A stretch of DNA of 64,000 nucleotides from VAZQ01 sp036557705 (lineage in GTDB: Bacteria; Pseudomonadota; Alphaproteobacteria; Rhizobiales; Xanthobacteraceae), in contig DATBHB010000037.1 of NCBI GenBank assembly GCA_036557705.1, positions 62,001-126,000 on the forward strand. Direction: 5' to 3'. Every line of letters starts with the position of its first letter. Position 1 is the first letter of the stretch. Below the pieces are notes generated by a model, which made no database searches, was not told the origin of the DNA, and saw only the letters and a program-made list of their open reading frames with translations. A program made the position numbers and the translations under genes. Of the stretch, positions 48,674 to 57,207 are shown piece by piece.

Positions 48674-50818
48674 TCATCCGTCCGCTTGCCAGCGGGCAAA
48701 CCAGTCGGCAAACCGCGGAGCGTTTTCTTCCGCGTGCGGTTGCGCAGGCCAGATCGCGAAGACCGGACCTTCCTCGGCCACCATCAGCACGGCATCCATG
48801 CCTTTCGATCGGCGCAGCGTCGCGACCGCCTGGACCGGGGTCTGCGCAATCGGGCCGGCAACGTTGAATGAGGTATTGACGGCGACTTCGACGCCGATCC
48901 GGCGGCCGAGCGCTTTGAGATAAGTGTAAACGAGAGGATCGGCGGCCTCGCGAACGATCTGCAGCCGGCCGGTGCCGTCGGCATGAACGACGGCGGGGAT
49001 GCGCGCGCGCGCCTGCGGCTTCGCCGGTGCAGTCAGCACCATGTAATTATAGGCATTGTAATCGTCGTCGCAGGCGCCGTCCGAGAGATCGAACCAGAGT
49101 TGCGCTGCTTCCCGTGTCATCATCGGCGCCAGCGGCCGGATCGCCTCGCGGTATTTGACCCGCGAATTGAGCACCTCGCGGGTCGCCGGGTTGCACGGAT
49201 TTGCGAGAATCGAGCGATGGCCGAGTGCGCGTGGCCCGGTTTCGGCCGGCCCTTGAAACAACGCAATCACGCCGTCTTGAGCCGTCATGAACGCCATCAG
49301 ATCGGCGACCGCCTCGCGCCCTGCCGCGGTCGCGATCTCGCCGATCGGGGCGAAACCGATGTCGGCGGCTCCGTCAACTGCGGCTCGGATTTCCGCCTCG
49401 CTCGGGCCGCGGCCGCAATAGAACGCATGTTGCAGCGGAGTGCCCGGGCCTGCGCCCGACAGATACGCGCCCATATAGGCCGCCCCCATGGCGACGCCGG
49501 CGTCATTCGGCGTCGGCGGCACCCACAGATGCAGGCGTGTGCGCCGCCCAAACTCGCGCTGGTAATAGGCTGCGTCGAAATATTCGAGAATGCGCATGCT
49601 GCCGACGGCGTTGAGCGCGACCCCGCCCGTGAGAGCCAGTTGGTCGCTCCCGGTGCGGCGGATGAGATGATCGATGACGTGAATTAATGCGTCTTCGAGC
49701 ACCATCTGCGTGGCGGCGGCCTTGTCGAGACGTTCCTGCGTGTTCTCCTTGTGCTTGATATCCTCGACGCGCAGAACCGCATCGGGATTCCACATGTCCT
49801 CGAAGCTGATGGGCTTTCCCAGAATGCGGATGAGCTCTCGCGTGTAAGGCTGAGCAAAACTGCGCGCCCAGTTAGCGAGATCCCGGTTGATGTAGATTTG
49901 TCCTTCCGGCGCAAAGCTGAGTATCTCTTTCAGCGCCCGATACCAGGGATTGGTCTTGCGGTCATTGTTTCCCCAGGCCGCGGCGCCCATGTAGCGGCCT
50001 TCGCAGGAGAGCCAGGTCCAGCCGCCCTGGGTCGAGCTGATAATGGTGTAGAAGACGCCGAGCGAATCGAACAGGCTGTCGTTCGACCGAATCTGGCGCA
50101 TGCGTCCCTGTTCGACGACATAAAGCGAAATCGCGCCGACATCGCCGGCGCCGTCGAGCACCGCGATCATCACCGGCCGGTCGCTGTGCGCAAACGGAGA
50201 GACGCAGAACGAGAACCAGGCGTGGTTGTCGTGGTGTGGGGTCGCGATCAGCGGCACCGGCTTATCGCTGCCGAGCCGTCGTCCGAGAATGCGCGCGGCA
50301 CGCGTACCGGTGCTCAATTCCCGCAAATTGATCGTCGGAATCTGATGGGCCGGCAGTGACCACAGAGAGATCGGCGCTTCTTCCACAAGCACGCGCAGCA
50401 TGGCGGCGCCGTGGGCCGCGTTGTCCCACGCTGACATCCAGACATCGATGCCCTCTGGCCCAGTGCCGCGGCGCCGCATTAGATCGACCAATGAATCGAT
50501 CGACAGATGCGGAAATCTCATCGTGTGGCGTTCGCCTGAAAATCGCTCTTCCTCGTTATTGCAGATGAGATTCGGGCCGCCGTCGCGGGTGACTTCGACG
50601 AGGGCAACGCCGGTATTGTGCACCCCTGAGGCGCAAATTCCGCCGATATAGAGCGGCTCGCCGGCGGCAAACTTTGCCCGCAACGCCGCAAAGCGTTCCT
50701 TGGCAAAAGCGCTCGTTGCACGAAAAATCTGCCGCCCTTCGTAGAAGCGATCGATCCAGGGCAAAGCGAGCCGGAATACAGCCTTTCCCAGCCGCGGATT
50801 TTTCGGCCCAATCCGCAT
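48674..50818 (-). CDS. Carbamoyltransferase, NodU/CmcH family
   Basis: 714 residues. The N-terminal YrdC-like/Kae1-type domain holds HHDNHAWFSF, whose histidines bind the metal. ALTGGVALN and ETGPRALGHRSILANP are family signatures, and PLAPMMTREAAQLWF ends the core. These enzymes transfer a carbamoyl group from carbamoyl phosphate to a hydroxyl of a sugar or secondary metabolite. About 55 residues precede the first conserved segment (YIGGICASGVHNTGVA). No glycosyltransferase or natural product gene is adjacent, so the acceptor is unknown. Confidence 0.92.
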   Translation of the reverse strand: MRIGPKNPRLGKAVFRLALPWIDRFYEGRQIFRATSAFAKERFAALRAKFAAGEPLYIGGICASGVHNTGVALVEVTRDGGPNLICNNEEERFSGERHTMRFPHLSIDSLVDLMRRRGTGPEGIDVWMSAWDNAAHGAAMLRVLVEEAPISLWSLPAHQIPTINLRELSTGTRAARILGRRLGSDKPVPLIATPHHDNHAWFSFCVSPFAHSDRPVMIAVLDGAGDVGAISLYVVEQGRMRQIRSNDSLFDSLGVFYTIISSTQGGWTWLSCEGRYMGAAAWGNNDRKTNPWYRALKEILSFAPEGQIYINRDLANWARSFAQPYTRELIRILGKPISFEDMWNPDAVLRVEDIKHKENTQERLDKAAATQMVLEDALIHVIDHLIRRTGSDQLALTGGVALNAVGSMRILEYFDAAYYQREFGRRTRLHLWVPPTPNDAGVAMGAAYMGAYLSGAGPGTPLQHAFYCGRGPSEAEIRAAVDGAADIGFAPIGEIATAAGREAVADLMAFMTAQDGVIALFQGPAETGPRALGHRSILANPCNPATREVLNSRVKYREAIRPLAPMMTREAAQLWFDLSDGACDDDYNAYNYMVLTAPAKPQARARIPAVVHADGTGRLQIVREAADPLVYTYLKALGRRIGVEVAVNTSFNVAGPIAQTPVQAVATLRRSKGMDAVLMVAEEGPVFAIWPAQPHAEENAPRFADWFARWQADG

Positions 50819-50846
50819 ATCTCACCGAAGTTCGCGTCGACACTTT

Positions 50847-50979
50847 GTAGGGTGGGCAAAGGCGCAACGCGCTTTAGCGCGTGCGCCGTGCCCACGCGGA
50901 CGCCCGCACGTGGGCACGGCGCTATTTCGGTGCGTGGCGCACCGCTCATGCGTGAGGATCGCGCCTTTGCCCACCCTAC
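50847..50979. repeat. Nested palindromic element (copy of the 37528-37659 type)
   Basis: Outer arms GTAGGGTGGGCAAAGGCGC / GCGCCTTTGCCCACCCTAC (50847-50865, 50961-50979) are perfect. Inner arms GCCGTGCCCAC / GTGGGCACGGC (50885-50895, 50910-50920) are perfect. The first 49 bp equal the reverse complement of 37611-37659. It lies upstream of the carbamoyltransferase start and downstream of the DUF255 gene. Confidence 0.85.
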
Positions 50980-51041
50980 GGAAGCTTTTCCGAAGCCTTC
51001 TTCCCGACGCGATTCGACTTTTTTGCGGCCGGTCTTGAGCC

Positions 51042-53120
51042 TCACCCGCGCATCGCCGCCACCGCCTTCGCCAAAGCGGCGGGCTCGCTTACCGGCAGCG
51101 AGCAGCGCTCGCCGACGCACACGAAGGCGGCCGGCTCGGTTACGGCCTTGACCTTCGCCTGGGCCGGGTGCTCCGGGGGCAGCACGTCGGCGCTTGGCGC
51201 GCGCAGCACGATGCGATCCGTGAAGGCAAGCTTGAGGGCAGCGGCGGTGAGCGCCTGGGCCTTGGGCCCGCTTCCAACGACCACGATTTCGGCGGCGCGC
51301 AGGCGCAGGTCGAGCGCGTTGAACAAGGCAAGATGCATGAAGAAATTGTCGTGCGCGAGCGGCAGCACGCCGTCGAACAGCCGGTCGGCTTTCGCGCGCC
51401 AGGCGTCTTGTCCGGATACGAGCGCAAGCCGCACCAGGTTTTGCGCCGCGACTGAATTAGGATTGGGCGTCGCCTCATCGGCGGTTGAATTCGGCCGCAC
51501 CACGAGCCCTTCGGCATCGTCGGCGGTGAGATAATAGCCGCCGGTTGCCGCATGGGCGTAATGGCGGTCGAGAGCGGCCTGCCAGGCGAGCGCGCGTTCG
51601 AGGTAATCGCGCTCGCCGGTTGCCTCGTGCAAGGCAAGCGCGGCGCGGATCATGTTGGCGTGATCCGACGCGAGCCCGGGGTAGAGCAGCCGGCCGTCAC
51701 GCCAGGAATGGCCGAGCCGGTCGCCGCGACTCATGGTGGAGGAAATGCACATGAAGGCGCGCGCCGCCATCTCGATCCAGTGCGGCCGCCCCAGCAGCAC
51801 GCCGGCATTGACCAGGCCGGCGATCATCAGCCCGTTCCAGTCGGCCAAAACCTTGTCGTCGAGCCCGGGCCGGACGCGCGTCTCGCGCGCCGCGAGAAGC
51901 TTATTCCGCAGATCGGCCAAGCGCCTCGCGCCGCTGTCGCTGCCGCGATCCACTTGTTTGAGGCGATTGAGGATGTTTCGGCCCTCGAAATTTCCCTGCG
52001 CCGTCACATCGTATTGCGCGGCAAAGAAGGCCGCGTCATCGGCTCCGAGCACCGCTTCGATCTCGGCGAGCGACCAGATGTAGAATTTCCCCTCCTCACC
52101 CTCGGAATCGGCATCGAGCGAGGCGCAGAACGCGCCTTGCGGCGTTGTCATCTCGCGCGCGAGCCAGCCGACGGTTTCCTCGGCGCGCTCGCGGAACAGC
52201 GGATTGCCGGATCGTTGATGTGCGAGCGCCAGAAGTTCGATGAGCTGCGCATTGTCGTAGAGCATTTTCTCGAAATGAGGAGTGAGCCAGCGCTCATCGA
52301 CAGAGTAGCGCGAGAAGCCGCCGCCGAGGTGGTCGTAGATGCCGCCCTGGCAGATGTGCTCGAGCGTGAGGGTAACCGCATTGAAATAGCGCGCCTCACC
52401 GGTGCGCTCTCCGGCACGCCAGAGAAATTCGAGCAGCATCGGCTGCGGGAATTTCGGCGCGCCGCGCGTGCCGCCATTGACGGGGTCGATGAAATTCGCA
52501 AGCTCGCGCGCCGCACGGTCAAGTTCCGCTCTCCCGACCACCACGCGCCCCTTCGGCCGCGCGCTCTCGGCAAGCCGCGCCATCAAGGCGCTGCGGTTCT
52601 GCTCGATGCTCGCCGGCTCCTCGCGGAAAATGCGCGCCACATTGCGCAGCACATCGACGAAAGCGGGTTTGCCGTAGCGGCTGTCCTTGGGGAAATACGT
52701 GCCGCCCCAGAACGGCTCGCCTGCGGGCGTCAGAAACATGGTCAGTGGCCAGCCGCCGTGCTCGCCGAGAAGGTGGAGCGCCGACATGTAGATCTGGTCG
52801 ATGTCGGGGCGCTCCTCGCGGTCCACTTTAATGTTGACGAAAAGCTCGTTCATTGTCTTGGCGGTAGCTTCGTCCTCAAAACTTTCGTGCGCCATGACAT
52901 GGCACCAGTGGCAGGCCGCGTAGCCGACGGAAAGCAGAATCGGCTTGTCAGCGCGTTTCGCCGCGTCCAGCGCCTGCGGCCCCCAGGGCCACCAGTCGAC
53001 CGGATTGTACCTGTGCTGGAGAAGGTACGGGCTCGTCTCTTGCGCGAGCCGGTTTTCGTGGGCCTCATGCGAAGCATGAGGCCCGGAAGGTGTAGAGGCA
53101 GGGGGCTGGAGCGCGGTCAT
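51042..53120 (-). CDS. Thioredoxin-domain protein, YyaL/DUF255 family
   Basis: 692 residues from the ATG at 53120. The N-terminal thioredoxin-like domain (LAQETSPYLLQHRYNPVDWW) has a CxxC in AACHWCHVMAHESFED. The C-terminal part is an alpha/alpha barrel like N-acylglucosamine 2-epimerase (DHLGGGFSRYSVD, HFEKMLYDNAQL, DWNGLMIAGL). Members (human SPATA20, B. subtilis YyaL) have no firm function. The frame is open upstream through repeat sequence, so a longer start is unlikely. It is divergent from the aldehyde oxidoreductase genes. Confidence 0.9.
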   Translation of the reverse strand: MTALQPPASTPSGPHASHEAHENRLAQETSPYLLQHRYNPVDWWPWGPQALDAAKRADKPILLSVGYAACHWCHVMAHESFEDEATAKTMNELFVNIKVDREERPDIDQIYMSALHLLGEHGGWPLTMFLTPAGEPFWGGTYFPKDSRYGKPAFVDVLRNVARIFREEPASIEQNRSALMARLAESARPKGRVVVGRAELDRAARELANFIDPVNGGTRGAPKFPQPMLLEFLWRAGERTGEARYFNAVTLTLEHICQGGIYDHLGGGFSRYSVDERWLTPHFEKMLYDNAQLIELLALAHQRSGNPLFRERAEETVGWLAREMTTPQGAFCASLDADSEGEEGKFYIWSLAEIEAVLGADDAAFFAAQYDVTAQGNFEGRNILNRLKQVDRGSDSGARRLADLRNKLLAARETRVRPGLDDKVLADWNGLMIAGLVNAGVLLGRPHWIEMAARAFMCISSTMSRGDRLGHSWRDGRLLYPGLASDHANMIRAALALHEATGERDYLERALAWQAALDRHYAHAATGGYYLTADDAEGLVVRPNSTADEATPNPNSVAAQNLVRLALVSGQDAWRAKADRLFDGVLPLAHDNFFMHLALFNALDLRLRAAEIVVVGSGPKAQALTAAALKLAFTDRIVLRAPSADVLPPEHPAQAKVKAVTEPAAFVCVGERCSLPVSEPAALAKAVAAMRG

Positions 53121-53198
53121 TGTGGTCCATTGTCCGTTGTGCTGACTTAGCATAACGCATTGAATGAATGTGGCGACTCGCGAGCAGCACGCTCCATA

Positions 53199-53254
53199 CC
53201 CTCTCCCCTTGCGGGAGAGGGTCGCCGCGCGTCTTCGCGCGGCGGGGTGAGGGG
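53199..53254. repeat. Palindromic repeat (CCCTCTCCC type)
   Basis: CCCTCTCCC / GGGAGAGGG (53199-53207, 53213-53221), followed by CGCCGCGCG / CGCGCGGCG and ending GGGGTGAGGGG. It is a common Rhizobiales intergenic repeat. A second copy of its ends lies at 53856-53891. Confidence 0.7.
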
Positions 53255-53350
53255 TGCAGTCGGCACGACTGCGGTTCGTGTTCGGCGCGCGGTCCGCGAC
53301 GGAACCTAATCCCGCGGCCCGGCTTTGAATGGCAACGCCGGAGGACGCCG

Positions 53351-53887
53351 ATGAGTGCACCCGGTCGCGCCCCTCGCGATCCCAGCCCGACAAGTTCGCT
53401 CCCCGACACAATAGCCGTCACGCTTCATGTGAACGGGGTCGCGCGAAATTTGCGTGTGCGCCCCTGGACAACGCTTCTCGACGCACTGCGTCTTCACCTC
53501 GATCTCACCGGAACCAAGAAAGGCTGCGATCACGGCCAATGCGGCGCCTGCACCGTTCTCGTTGCGGGCCGCCGGATCAATTCGTGCCTCGCTTTGGCGG
53601 TCATGCAGGAGGGGACGCAGATCACCACCATCGAAGGACTGGCGCGCGCAAATACGCTGCACCCGCTGCAGCAGGCGTTTATCGATCACGACGCATTTCA
53701 ATGCGGCTACTGCACGCCCGGCCAAATCTGTTCCGCGGTCGGCCTCATGAATGAAGGGAAAGCGCGCAGCAGAAACGAAATCCGCGAACTGATGAGCGGC
53801 AATATCTGCCGCTGCGGCGCCTACTCCCACATCGTCGCCGCGATCGAAGAGGTCTCTCTCTCCCCGGCCGGGAGAGGGTCGGGGTGA
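53351..53887 (+). CDS. paoA: Aldehyde oxidoreductase, [2Fe-2S] subunit (PaoA type)
   Basis: 178 residues. The plant-type cluster uses the cysteines in KKGCDHGQCGACTV and INSCLAL. The second cluster uses those in QCGYCTPGQ and NICRCGAYSHI. It carries electrons from the molybdenum subunit to FAD. The ATG at 53351 is chosen by domain fit. E. coli PaoA has a Tat signal; here the N-terminus (MSAPGRAPRDPSPTSS) lacks one, so the complex may stay in the cytoplasm. The last nine residues and the stop come from a palindromic repeat (see 53856-53891). Confidence 0.9.
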   Translation: MSAPGRAPRDPSPTSSLPDTIAVTLHVNGVARNLRVRPWTTLLDALRLHLDLTGTKKGCDHGQCGACTVLVAGRRINSCLALAVMQEGTQITTIEGLARANTLHPLQQAFIDHDAFQCGYCTPGQICSAVGLMNEGKARSRNEIRELMSGNICRCGAYSHIVAAIEEVSLSPAGRGSG

Positions 53888-53891
53888 GGGG
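53856..53891. repeat. Palindromic repeat overlapping the end of paoA
   Basis: CTCTCTCCCC / GGGAGAGGG followed by TCGGGGTGAGGGG. It encodes the C-terminus SLSPAGRGSG of PaoA and its TGA is the stop codon. It is the same type as 53199-53254. Confidence 0.75.
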
Positions 53892-53897
53892 CTTGCG

Positions 53898-54926
53898 ATG
53901 AACAATTTCGGCTATGCCCGCGCGACCGACATCGCCGACGCGGTGCGCCAGATCGGAGCCGAGCCCGGCGCGAAATTCATCGCCGGGGGCACCAATCTGA
54001 TCGATCTGATCAAGGAGCATGTGGAACTGCCCTCCCGGGTCATCGACATCACTCATCTGCCGCTCAAGACAGTCGAAGAGACGAACGACGGGGGGCTGCG
54101 CATCGGCGCGCTCGTGCCCAACAGCGATCTCGCTTGGCACCCATGGATTGAGGCGCGCTATCCGTTGTTGGCACGCGCGATCCTCGCCGGCGCTTCGCCG
54201 CAATTGCGCAACATGGCGACGACCGGCGGCAACCTGCTGCAGCGGACGCGCTGCATTTACTTCTACGATACCGCCACCCCATGCAACAAACGCGCGCCCG
54301 GCAGCGGCTGCGCGGCCGTCGGTGGCCTCAATCGCATGCACGCAATCCTCGGCACGAGCGAGCAGTGCATCGCCACGCACCCCTCCGACATGTGCGTCGC
54401 GCTTGCCGCGCTCGAAGCGCGGGTGCTGGCGAGGGGGCACGGCGGCGAGCGCAGCATTGCGTTCGCGGATTTCCATCGGCTCCCTGGCGATACGCCGCAT
54501 ATAGACAGCAATCTACGCGCGGATGAGATCATCACCGCGATCGAACTGCCGCCCCAAGGCTTCCCTCGGAACTACACCTATCTGAAAATCCGCGATCGCC
54601 TCTCCTACGCCTTTGCGCTCGTTTCGGTTGCGGTCGGCCTGGAACTCGAAGGCGACATCATAAGAGAGGCGCGCCTCGCGCTTGGCGGCGTGGCGCACAA
54701 ACCCTGGCGCGACCGCGAGGCCGAGGCACAGCTAATTGGCGCGCCGGCGACGCGCGATCAGTTTGAGCGCGCGGCCACCACGGTGCTCCGCGAGGCGCGC
54801 GGTTTCGGCCAAAATAACTTCAAGATCGAGCTGGCGCGCCGCGCAGTCGTGCGCGCGCTGGCGCAGGCGGCGCAAGGGATGCCGGAGTCGCAAGCTGATA
54901 AGCGGATCAGCGGGGGCATTTCGTAA
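53898..54926 (+). CDS. paoB: Aldehyde oxidoreductase, FAD subunit with [4Fe-4S] insertion (PaoB type)
   Basis: 342 residues of the xanthine-oxidase FAD-binding type (KFIAGGTNLIDLIKEHVELP, GASPQLRNMATTGGNLLQ). After GGNLLQ comes QRTRCIYFYD, PCNKRAPGSGC and EQCIATHPSDMC, the cysteine-bearing insertion that holds an extra [4Fe-4S] cluster in PaoB-type proteins. The start is 10 bp after the paoA stop, and the stop overlaps the paoC start (TAATG). Confidence 0.92.
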   Translation: MNNFGYARATDIADAVRQIGAEPGAKFIAGGTNLIDLIKEHVELPSRVIDITHLPLKTVEETNDGGLRIGALVPNSDLAWHPWIEARYPLLARAILAGASPQLRNMATTGGNLLQRTRCIYFYDTATPCNKRAPGSGCAAVGGLNRMHAILGTSEQCIATHPSDMCVALAALEARVLARGHGGERSIAFADFHRLPGDTPHIDSNLRADEIITAIELPPQGFPRNYTYLKIRDRLSYAFALVSVAVGLELEGDIIREARLALGGVAHKPWRDREAEAQLIGAPATRDQFERAATTVLREARGFGQNNFKIELARRAVVRALAQAAQGMPESQADKRISGGIS

Positions 54927-57145
54927 TGTCCATGAATCCCGCAACCAGTCATTTCGGCAAGCCGATCTCCCGCGTCGATGGGCCGGCGAAAGTGACCGGC
55001 GCCGCCCGCTACGCGGCCGAGTACAATGTGGCCAATCTCGCGCACGGCTTCGTGGTCTCGGCCACCATTGCCAAGGGCCGGATCAGGCACATCGACATTG
55101 CGGATGCAATGGCGGTCGCTGGCGTCATTGCCGTGTTTACCCACGCGCACCGGCCGGAGCTTCCTTCCGCCGACAATAAATACGGCGACGACATAGCGCC
55201 CCCCGGTTCGCCGTTCCGTCCACTCTATGACGACAAAGTTCGCTTCAGCGGCCAGCCGGTGGCTTTGGTGGTGGCGGAGGAGCCCGAGATCGCGTGTTTT
55301 GCGGCGTCGCTCATCCGCATCGATTACGAGCCGCAACAGCATGTCACGGATTTCGAAAGACAACTCGGCCGCGCCGCGGTGCGCGACGGCGAGGCGGCGA
55401 ATCTCCACAAACGCGGCGATCCGGCGAAGGCTTTTGGTGAGGCGCCCGTGCGTATCGAGGCCGAATACGCGATGGCCGTCGAGCATCATAATCCAATGGA
55501 GATGTTCGGCGCGACGGCTATCTGGGAGGGCGACGGCCGGATCACCGTCTATGACAAGACGCAGGGGTCGCAGAACTGCCGCAACTATCTCGCCAATGTT
55601 TTTGGCATGGCGCACGACCACATCCGCGTGCTCTCGCCTTATGTCGGCGGCGCCTTCGGATCCGGCCTGCGTCCGCAATACGAACTGCCGCTTGCCGTGC
55701 TTGCGGCGCGGGCGCTGCGGCGCTCGGTGCGAGTGACGCTCACGCGCCAGCAGATGTTCACACTCGGCTATCGAGCCGGCAATGTACAGCGGATTGCGCT
55801 CGCAGCCGAACGCGACGGCCGCTTGGTGTCGTTGCGCCACGAATTCATCGGCATGACCTCGCAGTTCGAGGATTTCCAGCACAACTACGTCTCCTGGTCG
55901 AGCCAGCTCTACAAATGCGCCAACGCGGAGCTCGGCCAAAAGCTGGTCAAGCTCGACCACAACACGCCCTGCGACATGCGCGCGCCGGGGGGCGCCGAGG
56001 GCCTCTACGCCATCGAATGCGCCATGGACGAGCTTGCCTATGCGGCCGGCATCGATCCGCTGGAACTCCGCCTCATCAATTACTCCGACCTCGACCAGAT
56101 CGAGGGCAAGCCCTACAGCAGCAAGGCGCTGCGCGAATGCTATCGGCAGGGCGCCGAGCGATTCGGCTGGTCGCATCGAAAGCGGGAGCCGCGCTCAATG
56201 CGCGACGGCAACGATCTCGTCGGCTGGGGCATGGCGACCGGCATCTGGGAAGCCTTTCAGCTCCCGGCAAGCGCCAAAGCGGTACTCACCGGCAACGGAA
56301 GCCTCGAAATTGCCAGCGCCACCGCCGATATCGGCCCCGGCACCTATACGATGATGACCCAGATCGCCGCGGAAATGCTTGGCCTGCCGCTCGATCACGT
56401 GACCGCCAGATTGGGCGATTCGGCGCTGCCGGACGCGCCGGTCGAGGGCGGCTCCTTCACCACCTCTTCCGTCGGCTCCGCCATTTGCGCGGCCTGCCGC
56501 GCCGTGCAGGCTGAGCTTTTGCGGCTCGCGCAGCGCGATTCCAACTCCCCGCTCGCCGGCGCGAGCCTTGATGACGTGACTTTTGCCGACGGCCGAGTCC
56601 GCCGCCGCGACGGCCGCGAAATGCTGCTCACTGACGCGATGCGCGCCGGGAACGCCGATCGTATCGAACGCGAGGCGAGCGCCGGTCCGAACCAAAAGAG
56701 CAAATTCTCGCACTACACGCATTCGGCGGTATTCGCCGAAGTCAAGATCGACGAAGAACTTCGCATCGTCCGCGTCACCCGCGTGGTCAGCGCGGTCGCG
56801 GCCGGCCGCATTCTCAACCCAAAAATTGCCGGCAGCCAGATTCTCGGCGCCGTGGTTGGCGGTATCGGCATGGCGCTGCATGAGGAAACGGTTACCGACC
56901 ATCGCTTCGGCCGGTTCATGAACCATAATCTCGCCGAATACCACGTGCCGGTGAACGCCGACGTCGATGCAATCGATGTAATCTTCGTCAGCGAGCGCGA
57001 CGACGAGATCAACCCGCTCGGCGTCAAGGGCGTCGGCGAGATCGGCATTGTCGGCACCGCCGCGGCCATTGCCAACGCGATCTACCACGCCACCGGCAAG
57101 CGCATCCGCGACTTGCCGATCACCGTCGACAAGCTGCTGCGCTAA
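54926..57145 (+). CDS. paoC: Aldehyde oxidoreductase, molybdenum cofactor subunit (PaoC type)
   Basis: 739 residues. The active-site glutamate is in GVKGVGEIGIVG near the C-terminus. Cofactor-binding segments YVGGAFGSGLRPQYE and RAPGGAEG are present. In E. coli this enzyme oxidises aromatic aldehydes to acids using molybdopterin cytosine dinucleotide. Order and overlaps (paoABC) indicate one operon. No paoD-type maturation chaperone follows; the next gene is a penicillin-binding protein. Confidence 0.93.
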   Translation: MSMNPATSHFGKPISRVDGPAKVTGAARYAAEYNVANLAHGFVVSATIAKGRIRHIDIADAMAVAGVIAVFTHAHRPELPSADNKYGDDIAPPGSPFRPLYDDKVRFSGQPVALVVAEEPEIACFAASLIRIDYEPQQHVTDFERQLGRAAVRDGEAANLHKRGDPAKAFGEAPVRIEAEYAMAVEHHNPMEMFGATAIWEGDGRITVYDKTQGSQNCRNYLANVFGMAHDHIRVLSPYVGGAFGSGLRPQYELPLAVLAARALRRSVRVTLTRQQMFTLGYRAGNVQRIALAAERDGRLVSLRHEFIGMTSQFEDFQHNYVSWSSQLYKCANAELGQKLVKLDHNTPCDMRAPGGAEGLYAIECAMDELAYAAGIDPLELRLINYSDLDQIEGKPYSSKALRECYRQGAERFGWSHRKREPRSMRDGNDLVGWGMATGIWEAFQLPASAKAVLTGNGSLEIASATADIGPGTYTMMTQIAAEMLGLPLDHVTARLGDSALPDAPVEGGSFTTSSVGSAICAACRAVQAELLRLAQRDSNSPLAGASLDDVTFADGRVRRRDGREMLLTDAMRAGNADRIEREASAGPNQKSKFSHYTHSAVFAEVKIDEELRIVRVTRVVSAVAAGRILNPKIAGSQILGAVVGGIGMALHEETVTDHRFGRFMNHNLAEYHVPVNADVDAIDVIFVSERDDEINPLGVKGVGEIGIVGTAAAIANAIYHATGKRIRDLPITVDKLLR

Positions 57146-57207
57146 CGGCGCCTTAAACTCCCCCGTTCTAGCCTGCGGCCGGACGCGAGGGACTGGAGGG
57201 CGAAATC

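Noticed and set aside
51552..53150. 532-residue open frame on the plus strand
   Set aside because: It is antisense to the DUF255 gene, whose motifs are intact.
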